This document shows, piece by piece, positions 7,829 through 17,143 of a DNA stretch of 64,000 nt; the first letter of the stretch is position 1, and each line of letters starts with the position of its first letter. A model generated the notes under the pieces. The model searched no databases. It worked only from the letters and a program-made list of their open reading frames with translations, and had not been told where the DNA came from. Source of the stretch: Actinoplanes italicus (GTDB taxonomy: Bacteria; Actinomycetota; Actinomycetes; Mycobacteriales; Micromonosporaceae); assembly GCF_003001815.1 (NCBI RefSeq), contig NZ_PVMZ01000016.1, forward strand, positions 62,001 to 126,000, given 5' to 3'. Made by a program: the position numbers and the translations under genes.

Positions 7829-9309
7829 CAGTCGTCCTGGTTCTCCAGGGCGGCCACCCGGTCGCGCAGGCCGGTCACCTCGGCGCGCAACTCGTTGACC
7901 GCTTCCAGCAACACGGCGCAGAGCCCGCTGAAGTCCACCGTCTTGATGCCGTCGTATTCCGATACCAGCTCGGGGAAGGCCTGTTCCAGTTCCTGCGCCA
8001 CCACCCCGTACCGCTCCCGGTCGGTCTCGGCGGGGAGGCCCGGCCCGGGGCGCGGCCGGAAGCGGACCGCGCGCACCGCCTGCAGCTGCTCCGATGTCGG
8101 GCCGAGAGGCCGGATGTCGTCCTTGAGGGACTCGTCGCACCCCTTGTCCAGGTTGCCCAGGACGATGAGCGTCGAGATGGCCGGGACGATGGTGTTCCCG
8201 CCGGACGGGTTGAGGATCGTGGTGCCGTCCTCGGTGATGCGAAGGAACGGCACCCCGGCCTGGTCCGTACCGACATCGAAGGTGCTGAGGTTCCCGGTCA
8301 GGCCGGCCGAGCCCAGCACACGCCAGGTGATCTCACCACCGTTCGATCCCCGGGTCACCAGCGACATCGAGGTGTCCGCGGGAGTGACGTCGTCCGGCGG
8401 CACGTTCCGGATCGTCACCCCACCGTCCACGTCGACAGCGCGGGGCCGCAGCGTGAGTGTCGCCTGGATCTCGCTGAAGTCGGCGGTGGGCGCGGTGTTG
8501 TTCTGGAAGGCCAAACCGTTCTGCTCCAGCGACAGCCGCCACAGGCCGCCGATGTCCGGCGGCTGGGTCACGCTCGACAGGGACAGCGGAATGTCGCCGG
8601 CCACCGTGACCACACCGGGAAACGGCTGGGTGGTGCCGATGGCGACGGTACCGTCGACGCCGATGCGCATCCGCTCGGTGGCCGGTTCGCCGGTGAGGAA
8701 CCGCACGGTGCCCTCGCCGGAGGACATCCGGGCCCAACCGGCCGCGGGCACCCCGTCGGACTCCAGGACGAGGCCGTCGACGGAGGCCTCGCCGAGGACG
8801 GTCCCGGCGCGGGGGCGGTCGGTGTTGTCGGGCCGGTCGGTGAGGGTGCCCTGGTCGAGGGAGAGGACGGCGAGCGGCACCCCGGCGGTGGGTGGTGGCG
8901 CGGGGTTGGGTGCGATCTCCTGCAGGACGAAACGGGGGACCTCGGTGACCCGGGTGAAGCCGGTGACCCCCGGGTCGGTGGCCTCGTCAGTCTCCACCTC
9001 GGCGAACTGGACCCAGAGCCGGGCGCTGGTCGGGCCGGTCGGCAGGACGATGTCGGCGGTACGGGCCAGCAGCACGATCTCGTTGCCGAGGTCGTCGACG
9101 GCTCCCCCGGCGTCGACGGTGACCGCGGAGTCCCCGGCGTCGCCGTTGACCACGAGGCCCTCGGTGATGCCCGAGGTGTGCATCTGTCGCAGGTGCCGGC
9201 GCCGCCGGTCCAGGTGGTAGTCCTGTTCGTCGGCGAAGTCCTGGGCACGCAGGAACTGCCGGTCGAACCAGTTCATCCGGCGGTCCAGGCGCTGGTTGCG
9301 GCTGACCAC
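7828..9309 (-). CDS. eCIS tail fibre with C-terminal S74 (endosialidase-type) chaperone domain
   Basis: 493 residues, GTG start with GAGGGG 7 bases upstream. The N-terminus (NWFDRQFLRAQDFADEQDYH) matches the base-binding segment seen in eCIS and phage tail-associated proteins. The middle is beta-rich and repetitive, as in trimeric fibres. Residues about 395-490 are an intramolecular chaperone of the Peptidase S74 family (ESLKDDIRPL, RYGVVAQELEQAFPELV, then a terminal coiled coil NELRAEVTGLRDRVAAL). Family members self-cleave at a serine in SDxxLK; here the position is cysteine (CDESLK). It is probably the host-recognition fibre (Afp13 role). Confidence 0.85.
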   Translation of the reverse strand: MVSRNQRLDRRMNWFDRQFLRAQDFADEQDYHLDRRRRHLRQMHTSGITEGLVVNGDAGDSAVTVDAGGAVDDLGNEIVLLARTADIVLPTGPTSARLWVQFAEVETDEATDPGVTGFTRVTEVPRFVLQEIAPNPAPPPTAGVPLAVLSLDQGTLTDRPDNTDRPRAGTVLGEASVDGLVLESDGVPAAGWARMSSGEGTVRFLTGEPATERMRIGVDGTVAIGTTQPFPGVVTVAGDIPLSLSSVTQPPDIGGLWRLSLEQNGLAFQNNTAPTADFSEIQATLTLRPRAVDVDGGVTIRNVPPDDVTPADTSMSLVTRGSNGGEITWRVLGSAGLTGNLSTFDVGTDQAGVPFLRITEDGTTILNPSGGNTIVPAISTLIVLGNLDKGCDESLKDDIRPLGPTSEQLQAVRAVRFRPRPGPGLPAETDRERYGVVAQELEQAFPELVSEYDGIKTVDFSGLCAVLLEAVNELRAEVTGLRDRVAALENQDD

Positions 9310-9322
9310 GCGGCACCCCCTC

Positions 9323-9358
9323 TCAGGTGGTGGAGCTCTTTCAGGTGGTGGAGCTCTC
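9323..9358. repeat. 18-base tandem duplication at the end of the tail protein I gene
   Basis: Two adjacent units, TCAGGTGGTGGAGCTCTT and TCAGGTGGTGGAGCTCTC, differing only in the last base. On the minus strand each reads as the residues SSTT followed by TGA. The unit at 9341-9358 encodes the true C-terminus; the unit at 9323-9340 follows the stop in the same frame. Confidence 0.85.
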
Positions 9359-10111
9359 GAAGACCCAGGGATCGGACCAGAGCAGGGCGGTGCCGAGTTC
9401 CGGACCGTCCTCCAGCTGCGCGTACGTCTCCCCCGGCCGGGCGTCGGCCAGGGCCGGCGGTGCGAGCTGCATGGTCGTACCCCTGATGCGCAGCTGGTAG
9501 TTGGTGTGTGCGGGTTTCTCGTCGTCGAGCAGCAGCCGGCTGACCCGTTGCAGGACGTCCAGGCCGACCGGGTTGTGCAGCACCCGGACCGACGGGTCGG
9601 CGACCAGGTCGACCACGAAGAAGTGCGCCGGCCCCTCGCCGAGCACGGTGGACACGCCGAGGATCGACTCGCCGAGCTGGAAGACGGTGTCGACGTCGTT
9701 GTGCCGGCGGGTCAGGTCGGTGATCACCAGCGGCAGATCGGCCGGGATGTCGTCGCGCAGCCAGGCCCGCAGCAGGGTGTCCAGCCCGGTCAGCGTGCCG
9801 CGATCGGGTGCGACGGCGACGGTACGGGCGAACAGCTCCCGGTTCCAGGCGACGCTCTTCTCCGGGCGCAGGCGGATGCCGATCCAGTCGGCGAGGTACT
9901 GCAGGAACGCGAAGGCGTCACCGTCGGCGTGGGTGAGCGCGGCGGGCGGGGTGAGTGTGGGGTCGAGGAGGTCGGGTACGGCCGCGATCTGTGCCCGCAG
10001 CTGCTCGTAGACGTCCTCGAACGCGTGCAGGAACGGCCCGATGACGTCGTTGCCGCCATCGGCCGGCCGGAACACCCCGGGCAGCAGGCCGAAGAAGTCG
10101 ACGCGGTTCAT
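9341..10111 (-). CDS. eCIS baseplate/tail protein, phage tail protein I-like
   Basis: 256 residues. ATG at 10111 overlaps the TGA of the upstream gene (ATGA). The N-terminus (FFGLLPGVFRPADGG) and the helical region with YLADWIGI and a later PADLPLVI resemble the P2 gpI/TIGR02242 family, which links baseplate wedges to the fibres. Its position between the baseplate J genes and the fibre gene supports this. The final residues ESSTT lie in an 18-base tandem duplication. Confidence 0.75.
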   Translation of the reverse strand: MNRVDFFGLLPGVFRPADGGNDVIGPFLHAFEDVYEQLRAQIAAVPDLLDPTLTPPAALTHADGDAFAFLQYLADWIGIRLRPEKSVAWNRELFARTVAVAPDRGTLTGLDTLLRAWLRDDIPADLPLVITDLTRRHNDVDTVFQLGESILGVSTVLGEGPAHFFVVDLVADPSVRVLHNPVGLDVLQRVSRLLLDDEKPAHTNYQLRIRGTTMQLAPPALADARPGETYAQLEDGPELGTALLWSDPWVFESSTT

Positions 10112-11106
10112 CCGTCCACCACCGTCACGTCCACCCGGGCCGTGGTCACCAGCGTCTCGGTCGGGTCCACGAACGGGTCCTCCAGATCGATCACGTCGGC
10201 TTCGGACCCTTCGACCAGCAGCCGCCGCACGTGGTCGACGCCGTCGAGGCGCTCCAGCACCTGGAACAGCTCGGACCGGAAGACCGGGCGCCCGAACTCC
10301 CAGCCGGTGCCGTCGTCGCCGCCGGTCAGCGGGTGCAGGAAGCGGGACAGGGCCTGCTCGGCGCGCCGCTGGACGGTGTCGCGGCGCAGCAGCCCGGCGA
10401 AGTCCCGCACCACGGTCGCCTCGACGGTCAGCGCCCGCAGCCGTGGTGGCGCGACCCGCACCCGCGTGGTGATCGGGGTGCGGGCCTTGAGCAGCGTGAA
10501 CGCCAGGCGGCACAGGACCGGCCCGCCGGGCAGGACGAGCACCCGGACCATCCGTTCGCCGGCGGCGGTGTGTGCGAGCGCGGTGCTCCGGGCGATCGGG
10601 ACGGCATTCACGTCGGTGCCGTCGACCGGGAAGCGCCCGCCGTGCCCGGCGTCGGCGACCAGGATCGCGTCGTCTCCGGCGTCGGCATCGCGGAGCAGGG
10701 TGGTGCCCAGGAGCGGGTCGCCGGCCCGCAGTGCGCGGGGCAGCACCGGATCGACCGCGAGGATGCCACTGCCGGCGAGGACCCGGGCGATGTCCGGGCC
10801 GGTCACCGCCCGGCCGGGGGTGCGGAGAGCCTCTACGGTACGGGCCAGCAGCCGCTCGACCGGCTCGTCGTCCGGGCCGGATCCGCCGGCGAGGGCCGCG
10901 AACCGGCGCAGGCTGCGTTCCGGGATCCGGTCGACCTGGTAGACGGCCGCCTCGGCCAGGAACGCGAACAGCTCCAGCAGGGTGATCCCGGGGTCGGACG
11001 GGTTGTGGTCGGTCCAGCCGGGCAGCGCGCCCGGGATCAGCGCCCGCACCTCGGCCAGCAGGTCGTCGAACGTCCGGTCGTCGAGGTTCGGAACGGGCAG
11101 CGGCAC
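10108..11106 (-). CDS. eCIS baseplate J-like wedge protein (short)
   Basis: 332 residues. LPVPNLDDRTFDDLLAEVR and WTDHNPSDPGITLLELFAFLAE are the conserved N-terminal signature of baseplate J proteins in contractile systems. The C-terminal third (LEQALSRFLHPLTGG-like segment, then ERLDGVDHVRRL) matches the second half of the family and closely parallels a block in the larger upstream protein. It follows that gene by 6 bases and overlaps the next by 4. By family it forms part of the wedge ring that triggers sheath contraction. Confidence 0.85.
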   Translation of the reverse strand: MPLPVPNLDDRTFDDLLAEVRALIPGALPGWTDHNPSDPGITLLELFAFLAEAAVYQVDRIPERSLRRFAALAGGSGPDDEPVERLLARTVEALRTPGRAVTGPDIARVLAGSGILAVDPVLPRALRAGDPLLGTTLLRDADAGDDAILVADAGHGGRFPVDGTDVNAVPIARSTALAHTAAGERMVRVLVLPGGPVLCRLAFTLLKARTPITTRVRVAPPRLRALTVEATVVRDFAGLLRRDTVQRRAEQALSRFLHPLTGGDDGTGWEFGRPVFRSELFQVLERLDGVDHVRRLLVEGSEADVIDLEDPFVDPTETLVTTARVDVTVVDG

Positions 11107-11112
11107 GGCGCC

Positions 11113-14100
11113 TCACCCGCCCACGAGGGTGATCCGGTGGCCCCCGGCGTACGGGAAGACCACGGTGTCGAGGTGGACCGTCGAGGTGACCGGGCGTACC
11201 GCCGAGATCTCCGCGGCGACCGGGTTGCGCCCGTCGAGGCCGGGCCCGAGCACGACCAGCGTCTGCGGGGTCAGGTCCGCGCAGGTCAGCCGGGTGACGG
11301 CGGATCCCTCGGCGGGTTCGGTGACGGTGATCCGGGCCGACTGATCGGTGCGGCCCAGCACGGTCCCGGCCGGGATGGCCAGCTCGGCGGGTTCGATCCA
11401 TACGTCGAGGACCCCGTCGCCGGCGGCGATCACGTCGGTGACGGTGACCTCGGCGGGGTGGAAGACGCTGAGGATTGTCTCCTCCCCCGGTACCGGGTCC
11501 AGGCCGGTGACCATGATCCGGTCCTCGCGGATCGGGGACAGCAGGCGACCGGCCCGGCCGTCGAGCAACACCACCGGGCTGCCCGGCGGAGGTGTCGGGC
11601 CGTCGTGAGGCCGCAGCGGACGGAACCGCAGCGATCCGGGCTCGTCGCCCGGCCCGTCCACGAACACGTCGAGCACACAGGACAGACGGTCCCCCTCCGC
11701 GACCCCGCCGACGGTCAGCCGGTCGACGAGGGTTCCGGCGGGCACCGGCTCCAGGGTGCGGGCGCTCATGCTCAGATCGGGGGCGGCCAGCAGGGTTCCG
11801 GCCGGGGCTCCGGGCCCGGACAGCGGGGCGGTGGGCCGGGCGAACGCGACCTCACGACGTTGCGCGGCCGGATGCAGCCGCAGCGACCGGACGTGGCTGA
11901 CGCCGGGCAGGCTCTCGATCAGCTCGGCGATCTCCGAGACGTGCACGTCGCGGCCCAGTTCCCAGCCGGTTGCGGCCGGACCGCCGTGCAGCGGGTGCAG
12001 GAAGCGGTCGAGCGCGTCGAGGACGGCCAGTTTCGCCGGCCCGGCCGTGGTCAGGTCCCGTGGTGCGACCTCGGCCTCGATGCCGACCCGCAGGTGGCCG
12101 GGGCCGATCACGGCGATCCGGTCGCCGGCCGGGCCGGTGAGCGCGACCGCGGCCCGTTCGGCCAGGTGACGCTGGACGGTGGCGATCAGCTGCGGGCCGG
12201 GGGTGGGGCGGGGCGCGTCACCGGCCGGGACGATCACGACGGTGACCCAGCCGGGCGTACGCCGCAGTCCGGGGTCGAGGTTCGGCAGGCAGACGCTGCG
12301 CGCGACCCGGGTTCCGGCGGCCTCGCGGGCCAGCCAGGCCAGGTCACCGGCGGCCACGGCCCGGTCACGGTGCCGCAGGACCTGCGGGCCACGCGCCGTC
12401 ACCAGGGCGGTCGTCTCGGCGGGCGCCCCGTCCTCGGCCGGGACGGGGTTGGTGACCCGGTTGACGCCGGGGATCGTGGTGGCGAGCTGGTTGATCGTCC
12501 CAGCCGCCAGGCCGGGCCGCGAACCGCCGCCGACCCGGTAGGTCGCGCGGATGCCGCCGGTGCCGCGGGGTGGCGCCAGGCCACGGACCCCGTCACCGAA
12601 GGTGATCACACCGGTGGTGTGTTCCAGGGTGTAGTGGCGGCTGCGCGGGCCGGACCGGACCAGCGACGGCACCTCGTGCCAGCGCACCCAGGTGGTGTCC
12701 CGGCCGGTGACCGGGTCGATCTCGGTGGTGAGCGCGTCCGGACCCTCCTCGGCCTCGATCACGGCGCGTTCACCGGCCGGGGGCGGCTCGCCCTCGCGGA
12801 CCCGCACGGCCGGGCCGGGCAGCACCGGGCTGCCGCTGAGGGCGAACCGCGGACCGGGACCGCCGAGGACCTCTCCGGCGACGGTGGCGGCCTGGATCGC
12901 GGGGACCGTGTTGAGGAACAGGCCGTGCAGCCTGCGGGTGTCGGTGGGCAGGGTCCGTGGTGCGCGCGCCCGCACCCACAGCGCCGGGCCGTCGCCGAAC
13001 CGGTCGAGCGGGGCGAGCCCGGCCGGGACGAGCAGGGTGATCGTGCCGGAGGTACGCAGTTCGGCGGTCTCGTCCAGGACGGGCAGCGGCCGCCACGCGG
13101 CGCCGGTCCAGCACTCCCAGACCACCGGCGCGGTGTCGGTGGCCGTCGAGCGGAGGGCGGCGACGTGGTGGAGGGTGACCGGCAGGTCCGCGGTGAGAGT
13201 GTCGAAACCGAGGTACAGCGCCGGGTCCGGGGTGGCCAGCGCCGGGTCGTGCACGGCATCGGCGCCGGTGAACAGCGGCCGCGCCCGGCCGGTGACGTCC
13301 TCGTGCACCGGGCCGGTCTGGCGCACCACCACCGCCTCGCGGAAGGCCACACAGGTGAGCCGGATCGAGGTGAGCCGCGGCGGGTCCAGTGTGCCGTCCC
13401 GTTTCACCAATTTGCCGTCCACCACATCGAAACGGTCCGGTGTGCCGTAGTCGCCGGTGGCGATCCGGACCCGGATCCACCTGCTGGTGCGCTGGCCCAA
13501 CCGGATGCGCGGAACCACGCCGGGCAGGGTGATCCGTGCCGTCTCGCGTTCCTGGGTGAGGGTGACAGCTCCCTCCACCTCCAAGGAGGTCCAGCCGTCG
13601 GCGCCGAGGAACTCCCAGGCCAGTTCCAGATCACCGAAGGGGGTTCCGGAGCGGGCCGTCACGGTGAGGTCGACGATGCCCGGGCCCTTGCCGAACACCT
13701 CGTCGCCGCCGATGTGGAAGACGTCGCCGGCCCGGGGCTGTTCGCCGAACGGCAGGAAGTCCCGCGTGACGTCGACCGGCACGGACCCGGCCAGCGCGGC
13801 GTCCGGCGGCCGGTCCAACGCCTCCACCAGGGTGCTGATCACCCGGCCCGTCAGTCCGGCGGCGAACGGCTCGACCGGCAGCGGCTCGCGCAGCCGCAGA
13901 CCCAGCCACCGGTCTTCCAGCGGTCGCGGCAGGCCGGGCCCGGACAGCACCGACGCGTCCACGGCGCCGATCGTCAGACTCACCACCACCAGTCCGCCGA
14001 AGCCGGTCTCGACGTCGTCGGGCCGCACGACCCGGCGTACGCCCCCGGCGGTGTGGACGAACTCGGCCCGGCGGAAGAAGCGGTGCAGTTCCTCCGCCGG

Positions 14101-14676
14101 CGTGGCGCCGTCGAGGGCGAACTCCAGAACGAGCCGCAGGTCACGGCCGGTCTCCAGGAGTGGGCCGCAGCCGATCCAGAGCACGTGCTCCAGAGGTGTC
14201 TCACCGGTGAAGGGCGCGGTTCCGGTTCCGCTGCCGTCGGCGACCGGGTCGACCGTGTGGACGGCGATCAGCCGGGACGGCACCACGGTCAGCGCTGCGG
14301 TGGTCTCGAACCGCACGGCGGGCGAGCCCGCCCCCGCCGGCCGGTCCGCCGCCGTGCCGGCCGGAACGACCGTGGGTGCGGCGCCGGGTGCCAGCCCGAA
14401 GGTCAGCGGGACGGTCGCGGCAGCGGGCGGCAGCAGGCTCACCCCCATCGTGTCCAGGAACGTCAGCAGGTGCTTGTCCGGCGCCCGGTTGAGACGGGCC
14501 AGGGCCACCTCCATCAGGCGGGCGAACGCCAGCTGCAGCACGGTCCCCGGGTCACCGCTCTCCGGAGGCGTCCATCGCGGCAGGTGCACGGCCGCCCGCT
14601 CGCGCAGCAGCGCCAGCAGTTCGTCGGCGCCACGCCGGTCCAGCCGGGGTGCGCGCGGTGCCCGGTCGCCGGTCAT
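11113..14676 (-). CDS. eCIS large baseplate wedge protein (Afp11/baseplate J family)
   Basis: 1187 residues. The start (RGADELLALLRERAAVHLPRW, then ESGDPGTVLQLAFARL) and the central YRVGGGSRPGLAAGTI followed by LVTARGPQVLRHRDRAV are the recognised baseplate J signatures. A repeat of the short protein's RFLHPLHGG/LGRDVHVSEI block lies near residue 900. The last 250 residues add beta-rich segments of unknown role. ATG at 14676 overlaps the gp25 gene by 4 bases. This is the central wedge subunit (T4 gp6/Afp11 role). Confidence 0.88.
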   Translation of the reverse strand: MTGDRAPRAPRLDRRGADELLALLRERAAVHLPRWTPPESGDPGTVLQLAFARLMEVALARLNRAPDKHLLTFLDTMGVSLLPPAAATVPLTFGLAPGAAPTVVPAGTAADRPAGAGSPAVRFETTAALTVVPSRLIAVHTVDPVADGSGTGTAPFTGETPLEHVLWIGCGPLLETGRDLRLVLEFALDGATPAEELHRFFRRAEFVHTAGGVRRVVRPDDVETGFGGLVVVSLTIGAVDASVLSGPGLPRPLEDRWLGLRLREPLPVEPFAAGLTGRVISTLVEALDRPPDAALAGSVPVDVTRDFLPFGEQPRAGDVFHIGGDEVFGKGPGIVDLTVTARSGTPFGDLELAWEFLGADGWTSLEVEGAVTLTQERETARITLPGVVPRIRLGQRTSRWIRVRIATGDYGTPDRFDVVDGKLVKRDGTLDPPRLTSIRLTCVAFREAVVVRQTGPVHEDVTGRARPLFTGADAVHDPALATPDPALYLGFDTLTADLPVTLHHVAALRSTATDTAPVVWECWTGAAWRPLPVLDETAELRTSGTITLLVPAGLAPLDRFGDGPALWVRARAPRTLPTDTRRLHGLFLNTVPAIQAATVAGEVLGGPGPRFALSGSPVLPGPAVRVREGEPPPAGERAVIEAEEGPDALTTEIDPVTGRDTTWVRWHEVPSLVRSGPRSRHYTLEHTTGVITFGDGVRGLAPPRGTGGIRATYRVGGGSRPGLAAGTINQLATTIPGVNRVTNPVPAEDGAPAETTALVTARGPQVLRHRDRAVAAGDLAWLAREAAGTRVARSVCLPNLDPGLRRTPGWVTVVIVPAGDAPRPTPGPQLIATVQRHLAERAAVALTGPAGDRIAVIGPGHLRVGIEAEVAPRDLTTAGPAKLAVLDALDRFLHPLHGGPAATGWELGRDVHVSEIAELIESLPGVSHVRSLRLHPAAQRREVAFARPTAPLSGPGAPAGTLLAAPDLSMSARTLEPVPAGTLVDRLTVGGVAEGDRLSCVLDVFVDGPGDEPGSLRFRPLRPHDGPTPPPGSPVVLLDGRAGRLLSPIREDRIMVTGLDPVPGEETILSVFHPAEVTVTDVIAAGDGVLDVWIEPAELAIPAGTVLGRTDQSARITVTEPAEGSAVTRLTCADLTPQTLVVLGPGLDGRNPVAAEISAVRPVTSTVHLDTVVFPYAGGHRITLVGG

Positions 14677-15083
14677 GACTGCCCCCGGTCCAGGTAGAAC
14701 GGGTAGACCAGGTTGAACATGGTGTCGGTGGCACGGACCCGGCAGCTCATCTCGACGACCAGCGAGCCCGGCCCCTCGGCCTCCATCCGCACGTCCACGC
14801 CGAGCACGTCGACCCGCGGCTCGAACCGCACCATCGCCTCCCGGACCTCGTGCCGCAGCATCGCCGCGGTCGCCGGGTTGAGCGGCGCGAAGACCAGCTC
14901 CCGCAGGCCGGCCCCGAAGTCCGGGCGCATCACCCGCTCGCCGGGGACGGTGGCCAGGATCAGCAGCATCGACTGCCGTACGTGCTCGTCGAGCGAGTGG
15001 GAGCGCAGCGCCCCGGACTCGTCGAGGACGAACGGGAACGCCGGCCCGGCCCCCAGGAAGTCCCGTCCGGTCTGGTCGCTCAT
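14673..15083 (-). CDS. eCIS GPW/gp25-like baseplate wedge protein
   Basis: 136 residues. TVPGERVMRPDFGAGLRELVFAP is cut here to its core motif GERVMRPDFG, the family signature of T4 gp25/Afp9, which nucleates the first sheath ring. N-terminal FPFVLDESGAL also fits. It is flanked by 4-base overlaps with both neighbours. Confidence 0.92.
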   Translation of the reverse strand: MSDQTGRDFLGAGPAFPFVLDESGALRSHSLDEHVRQSMLLILATVPGERVMRPDFGAGLRELVFAPLNPATAAMLRHEVREAMVRFEPRVDVLGVDVRMEAEGPGSLVVEMSCRVRATDTMFNLVYPFYLDRGQS

Positions 15084-15466
15084 CCGATCGTCACCGCCCC
15101 GGAGGCGGCGATCGTGCCGGCCGGCAGCGGCACCGGATCGTTGCAGGTCAGCACGGTGTCCCCGGACCGGGCCGCGGGCTTGCCGTTGATCCGTACGGTG
15201 GCGCTGCCGGCCGCGACGGTGCCGCTGTCGCGCGGCGGCACGGCGAACGTGCCCCCTGACGGCACGTGCCCCGGTGAGTTCGTCACGGTGCTGCCCACCA
15301 CGGCCGCGGCCCTGCCCCCGATCCGCACGTCGGAGCTGAGGCCGCCGTCGAGACGGCCGGAGAACGGTGCCGGGGTGGGCACGGGCGGTCCACCCGACGA
15401 CGGGATCACCAGGTGGGTGTCGGTGCCGGTCACCCTGTCGCCTTCCGTGGCCGCGGCGCTGCCCAT
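15080..15466 (-). CDS. eCIS PAAR-like spike tip protein
   Basis: 128 residues of glycine/proline-rich beta repeats: GDRVTGTDTHLVI at the start, TVTNSPGHVPSGGT in the middle and INGKPAARSGDTVLTCND at the end. These are PAAR-like features, and the protein would cap the VgrG-like spike. The histidines and cysteine (H18, H66, C107 approximately) could hold the usual metal. The gene follows the spike gene by 12 bases and overlaps gp25 by 4. Confidence 0.85.
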   Translation of the reverse strand: MGSAAATEGDRVTGTDTHLVIPSSGGPPVPTPAPFSGRLDGGLSSDVRIGGRAAAVVGSTVTNSPGHVPSGGTFAVPPRDSGTVAAGSATVRINGKPAARSGDTVLTCNDPVPLPAGTIAASGAVTIG

Positions 15467-15478
15467 CGCGAGCCCCTC

Positions 15479-17143
15479 TCAGTTGATGTCGACGGTGGAG
15501 CCGTTGATGGTCAGACCCGCGTCCGAGGTCAGGTCCAGGCCGGACACTCCGTGGAGGCTGGCCGTGTCGTCGGCGGTGACCTCGACGGACTTGGCGGCCA
15601 GCCGGATCGCGCCGTCGCGGGCGAGCAGCTCGATGTCGCCGGACGACTCGATCGTCACGGTTCCCCCGGCGGCGTCCACGGTCAGCCGCCCGGCGCCGCC
15701 CGCTCCGGCGATCTCGATCAGCTCGGCGTCCTCGGTGTCGTCGAGGCGGATCTCGTGACCGCTGCGCGACCGTAGGAGGCGCACCGCCTCGTTCTCGGCC
15801 GGCTGGCGGGCCCGGCCGTTCCAGAGGGCACCCACCACGACCGGGCTTCCGGCGTCCCCGTCCTCGAAAGCGACCAGCACCTCGTCGCCGACCTCGGGCA
15901 GGAACAGGCTGCCGCTGTCGTCACCGGCGGTCAGGGTCGCCACCCGGGCCCAGTGCTCGGTCCCCTCGTCCAGGCCGGGGATCGTCAGCCGCACCCGGCC
16001 CTGGCGGCCGTCGTCCTTGTTGGCGGTGACGATCCCGCAGAGCAGCCCCGGATGCCGGGCCGCCGGGGCGGGCGCGGGTGCCGCGGTGGTGCCGTTGACC
16101 TCGAACGACACCCGGTAACCGCCGGAACCGAGGGTGTGGGTGACCAGTGACGGGGTGTAGGTGCCGCTGAACCGGCCGAGCCCGGTCAGCCTCAGCGGGC
16201 TGCCGACCCGTACATCCGGATGGCCGACCGAGGTGCCCGAGCCGGTGACCAGGTTCTCCGACTGGTCGCGCAGGATCTGCTCGGCCAGCGTCCGGGCCTC
16301 GTCGGCGCTGGACACCGGCGCGTGCACGACCACCAGCTCGGACTTGCGCCCGGCGCCCCGGCCGACCTCCCGGCGGCCGCCCGTGCTGAGCCGCCGGCCG
16401 GCGGACCGGGTGGCGCGGGCGGAGAAGCTCTGCCGCTGGGCCGGGTTCCAGCCGCGTACCTCGACGCTCTCCACCACACCGGCGATCGACAGCCGCGGTG
16501 AGAAGCTCTCCAGGGTCTTGCCCCAGGCCAGCTCGATGGTGGAGCCGGCCGGGCGGTCGCGGCGGAAGTGCAGGGTGCGGTCCTCGACCCAGATCCGGAA
16601 GCCGTTGGCCGCGGCCAGCGCCTCCAGGAACTCCAGGTTGGTGACGTGCCGCTGGACCCGGGGACGGGCCAGCGGCAGGGTCGTCTCGACCGACTCGGCG
16701 GTGGTACGCAGGTCCAGTTCCTGGGCGATCACCTTGACGATGTCGCTGTCCGGCTGGCCGGTGCCCGCGGTCTCGCCCGGGAAGACCCGGTAGACGGTGC
16801 CGCGGGTCAGCTCGTGCAGCGCGTCGAAGCCCTCCACCCGCAGCGTCGGCGCGGCCCCGTCACCGAACTCGGCGGTCACCGCGGACACCTTTCCGCTGAT
16901 CAGCCTGCGGGTGCGGCCCACATAGCCGAGGGCGACGGTGACCTCGTCGCCCTCGGTGACCGGGCCGGTGGCGGTGTCGTCGGTGAGCGACGGGTCGTAG
17001 AACTCGATGGTGAAGTCGTCGGGCGGGTTCAGGCGCTGCGTCACGCTGATCCGCAGCACCCGGCCGGCGACCTCGGGCGGCAGCGGGCGGCCACCGACGG
17101 TGATGGCGGCGGCCGGGGCGTACACGTCCGGGAAGTCGCTCAC
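15479..17143 (-). CDS. eCIS VgrG-like spike protein (Afp8 type)
   Basis: 554 residues from GTG at 17143, which overlaps the TGA of the LysM gene and has GGAGGAG upstream. The first half has the gp27/phage late control D fold signatures (LRISVTQRLNPPDDFTIEFYD; NLEFLEALAAANGFRIWVED). The gp5/OB-fold domain begins around LCGIVTANKDDGRQGRVRL and includes LPEVGDEVLVAFEDGD and PVVVGALWNG. The C-terminus is beta-helical (GDIELLA, LTINGSTVDIN). This is the puncturing spike on which the PAAR tip sits. Confidence 0.92.
   Translation of the reverse strand: MSDFPDVYAPAAAITVGGRPLPPEVAGRVLRISVTQRLNPPDDFTIEFYDPSLTDDTATGPVTEGDEVTVALGYVGRTRRLISGKVSAVTAEFGDGAAPTLRVEGFDALHELTRGTVYRVFPGETAGTGQPDSDIVKVIAQELDLRTTAESVETTLPLARPRVQRHVTNLEFLEALAAANGFRIWVEDRTLHFRRDRPAGSTIELAWGKTLESFSPRLSIAGVVESVEVRGWNPAQRQSFSARATRSAGRRLSTGGRREVGRGAGRKSELVVVHAPVSSADEARTLAEQILRDQSENLVTGSGTSVGHPDVRVGSPLRLTGLGRFSGTYTPSLVTHTLGSGGYRVSFEVNGTTAAPAPAPAARHPGLLCGIVTANKDDGRQGRVRLTIPGLDEGTEHWARVATLTAGDDSGSLFLPEVGDEVLVAFEDGDAGSPVVVGALWNGRARQPAENEAVRLLRSRSGHEIRLDDTEDAELIEIAGAGGAGRLTVDAAGGTVTIESSGDIELLARDGAIRLAAKSVEVTADDTASLHGVSGLDLTSDAGLTINGSTVDIN

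Noticed and set aside
6089..9220. A plus-strand open frame of over 1000 codons
   Set aside because: Antisense of the fibre and DUF4157 genes; no recognisable motif, and it crosses a well-marked gene junction on the other strand.
10231..14697. A very long plus-strand open frame of nearly 1500 codons
   Set aside because: It is the antisense shadow of the baseplate genes; composition is Gly/Arg/Gln-rich low complexity with no domain, while the minus strand has clear baseplate J motifs.
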